This document shows, one piece after another, positions 62,571 through 64,000 of a stretch of 64,000 nt of DNA. The DNA is taken from assembly GCA_021818955.1 (NCBI GenBank), contig JAKASR010000006.1, positions 78,886 through 142,885 on the forward strand, in the 5' to 3' direction. Position 1 is the first letter of the stretch. Every line of letters starts with the position of its first letter. Under the pieces are notes generated by a model, which saw only the letters and a list, made by a program, of their open reading frames with translations, was not told where the DNA came from and ran no database searches. The DNA comes from Acidobacteriota bacterium. Lineage in GTDB: Bacteria; Acidobacteriota; Terriglobia; Terriglobales; SCQP01. A program made the position numbers and the translations under genes.

Positions 62571-63910
62571 ATTCTGTGCTGACTGAAATTGTGGCTGTCG
62601 CCGTCGTGCTCGGCTTAATCGTGTTTATCCACGAGCTGGGGCATTTCCTCGCCGCCAAATTCTTTAACGTCCGGGTGGAGACTTTTTCGCTGGGTTTTGG
62701 CGCCCGCCTGATCGGTTTCCGGCGGGGCGAAACCGACTACCGCATCAGCGTTTTGCCGCTGGGAGGTTATGTCCGCATGGCGGGCGAAAACCCCATGTCG
62801 GGCTCGACCGGCGACCCGCGCGAGTTCATGTCCAAGCCGCGCTGGCAGCGCTTGCTCATCGCCTTTGCCGGGCCGCTGATGAATATCCTGCTGGCGATCG
62901 GGCTGATGGTGCCGATCTTTATGCGGCGCTTTCCCCGCAATTCCTACCTCGATCAGCCTGCGGTGGTGGCCGCGGTGCGCCCCGGCTCGCCCGCGGCGAA
63001 AGCCGGGGTGCTGGCCGGCGACCGCATCGTCCGCGCCGGCGGCCAGGCGAATCCCAACTGGCAGCAGTTGGGCATGGCCGCGTCCTTGTCGGTCAACCGG
63101 CCGCTGCCGCTCCAGGTGCGGCGCGGTGGACGCATCCTGCATTTGACTCTGGTGCCGGTTGCCGTGGGCGCTTCCGATCAGTTGTCCATCGGCTTGGTGC
63201 CGCGCCAGCCGATTACCGTGGAAAGCGTCAATCCCGGCTCGCCCGCGGCGCAGGCCGGCATCAGGCCGGGCGACCGTATTTTGGGCATCAACGGGCAGTC
63301 GGCGCTGGCTTTGGATTCGATCAGCCAGGCCATCCGCCAGGCCCGCACCCGGCCGGTGCGGCTCAAGCTGCGCCGCGGCCGGCAAATCCTCCATCTTGCC
63401 GTCACCCCCCGGCTGATGCTCCCGCCGGGCGGCAAAACCCGGCGCTACATGATTGGCATGATGTACTCGTACGGCGAAGAGCATTATATTCACCTGCCGT
63501 TTGGGGAAGCGCTCCGCCAGGCGGTGCTCATCAACCGGCAATACGCCGTGCTGATTCTCGACCTGATGAAGAAGCTGGTTTCCGGTCAGGCGTCGCCGGC
63601 CGCGCTGGCCGGCCCCATCGGCATTGCCAGCATTACCGGACAGGCGGCGCGCCAGCCCACGCTCTATCCGCTGGTGGGCGTGACCTCGATGATCAGCCTC
63701 AATCTCGGCATCCTCAACCTGCTGCCGGTGCCCGTGCTCGATGGCGGTTTGATTCTCTTCCTGCTGATCGAAAGCCTGCTGCGCCGCGATGTCAGCCTGC
63801 AGGTCAAGGAACGGGTGTACCAGGCCGGCTTCGCCTTCCTCGTGCTGTTGATGACCTTCGTGGTGTATAACGACATTGCCCGCGCCGTCAGCCATCATCA
63901 TTTGCATTGA
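62567..63910 (+). CDS. rseP: site-2 zinc metalloprotease RseP
   Basis: 447 aa. The zinc-binding HELGH (22-26) is in the first helix. Two PDZ domains follow: PAVVAAVRPGSPAAKAGVLAGDRIVRAGG and ITVESVNPGSPAAQAGIRPGDRILGINGQ. A C-terminal membrane domain carries NLLPVPVLDGG (third zinc ligand). It cleaves anti-sigma factors within the membrane after a first cut and releases envelope-stress sigma factors. Two PDZ domains match the E. coli arrangement. It is coupled to dxr (62567-62570), a conserved arrangement. Confidence 0.95.
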   Translation: MNSVLTEIVAVAVVLGLIVFIHELGHFLAAKFFNVRVETFSLGFGARLIGFRRGETDYRISVLPLGGYVRMAGENPMSGSTGDPREFMSKPRWQRLLIAFAGPLMNILLAIGLMVPIFMRRFPRNSYLDQPAVVAAVRPGSPAAKAGVLAGDRIVRAGGQANPNWQQLGMAASLSVNRPLPLQVRRGGRILHLTLVPVAVGASDQLSIGLVPRQPITVESVNPGSPAAQAGIRPGDRILGINGQSALALDSISQAIRQARTRPVRLKLRRGRQILHLAVTPRLMLPPGGKTRRYMIGMMYSYGEEHYIHLPFGEALRQAVLINRQYAVLILDLMKKLVSGQASPAALAGPIGIASITGQAARQPTLYPLVGVTSMISLNLGILNLLPVPVLDGGLILFLLIESLLRRDVSLQVKERVYQAGFAFLVLLMTFVVYNDIARAVSHHHLH

Positions 63911-63927
63911 TCTTGCGCGCAGTATCC

Positions 63928-64000
63928 ATGGCCGCCCCTGACATCAGCGCTGCCTTGCCCTCGCCGCTTCTGGCGCGGCGCCGCAGTGTCGCCGTCAACG
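63928..64000 (+). CDS. ispG: probable start of ispG (partial at window edge)
   Basis: ATG 63928 begins MAAPDISAALPSPLLARRRS and stays open to the window end. The R-R-S-V-A-V-N end resembles the N-terminus of 4-hydroxy-3-methylbut-2-enyl diphosphate synthase, and ispG is the usual gene after dxr-rseP. Only 24 codons are visible, so the call rests mainly on position. Confidence 0.5.
   Translation, partial: MAAPDISAALPSPLLARRRSVAVN

Overview
This is a GC-rich, gene-dense stretch of a didermic bacterial chromosome. The gene content points to an Acidobacteriota (Terriglobia-like) genome: it has a BamA-like/SurA-like/TamB set, a BBP2-type porin, an adjacent DUF2844/DUF3443 pair, GH116 and GH27 glycosidases, and a uppS-cdsA-dxr-rseP-ispG string. 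The taxonomic call is an inference from gene families; there is no rRNA gene in the window.

Layout. 1-8116 (+): a tightly overlapping operon for a B-box-like zinc-finger membrane protein, a multipass membrane protein, DUF4129, DUF4350, MoxR ATPase, DUF58, SpoIIM-like and RDD proteins. 8389-10908 (-): gyrA. 11592-14408 (-): Tat-exported GH116 glycosidase. 14989-17219 (-): hemD and a divergent Amt. 17240-18685 (-): sphingomyelinase-like phosphoesterase. 19139-23171 (-): GH27 glycosidase, AgaS-type SIS isomerase/deaminase and PfkB kinase, which together look like an amino-galactoside catabolic unit. 23268-24950 (-): 54-aa membrane peptide and porin. 25422-29088 (+): APC permease, then a PP2C phosphatase and kinase pair. 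29134-30684 (-): RidA and a Spy/CpxP-like protein. 31066-32834 (+): DUF2844 and DUF3443. 32899-41633 (-): rhomboid protease, TamB, SurA-like chaperone and BamA-like barrel. 41634-43347: a 1.7-kb stretch with no convincing protein gene, containing a minus-strand promoter-like signal and many hairpins. 43348-45386: aroA, RNase P RNA and tRNA-Leu(CAG). 45563-49223 (-): two CPBP proteases and an acyl-CoA synthetase. 49645-52857 (+): TatD, YajQ, polyprenyl synthase and CYTH. 52954-53524 (+): frameshifted barrel gene. 53563-56379 (-): secA. 56766-64000 (+): MgtE_N/CBS protein, O-methyltransferase, uppS, cdsA, dxr, rseP and the start of ispG. The last five genes join isoprenoid/undecaprenyl carrier synthesis to phospholipid synthesis and envelope-stress proteolysis.

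The most striking feature is a family of composite, hairpin-rich repeats of about 60 to 350 bp in at least 16 intergenic or gene-edge loci. Full copies have a fixed order of modules: A (contains GCGTTAACGGCCGAG), one to five B hairpins (GCAATTTCGGAGAAATTGC), C (GCAGGCCG...GGTCCCGCGCCTA), one to three D hairpins (GCAATTCCGCAGGAATTGC), and E (GTCCGGTTTCGGCCGGAC, then GCGTCAGCGCC, then GCGGCCGTGCCGC). Every copy I found lies in the same orientation on the + strand, whichever way the neighbouring genes run. Copies end within a few bases of stop or start codons, act as terminator-like hairpins downstream of minus-strand genes, and in at least two plus-strand genes (DUF58, DUF2844) appear to supply the N-terminus. 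Secondary points of interest are the pepsin-like motif pattern of the DUF3443 lipoprotein, the alpha-GalNAcase-like specificity residues in the GH27 enzyme, and the possible long structured RNA at about 42.1-43.04 kb.
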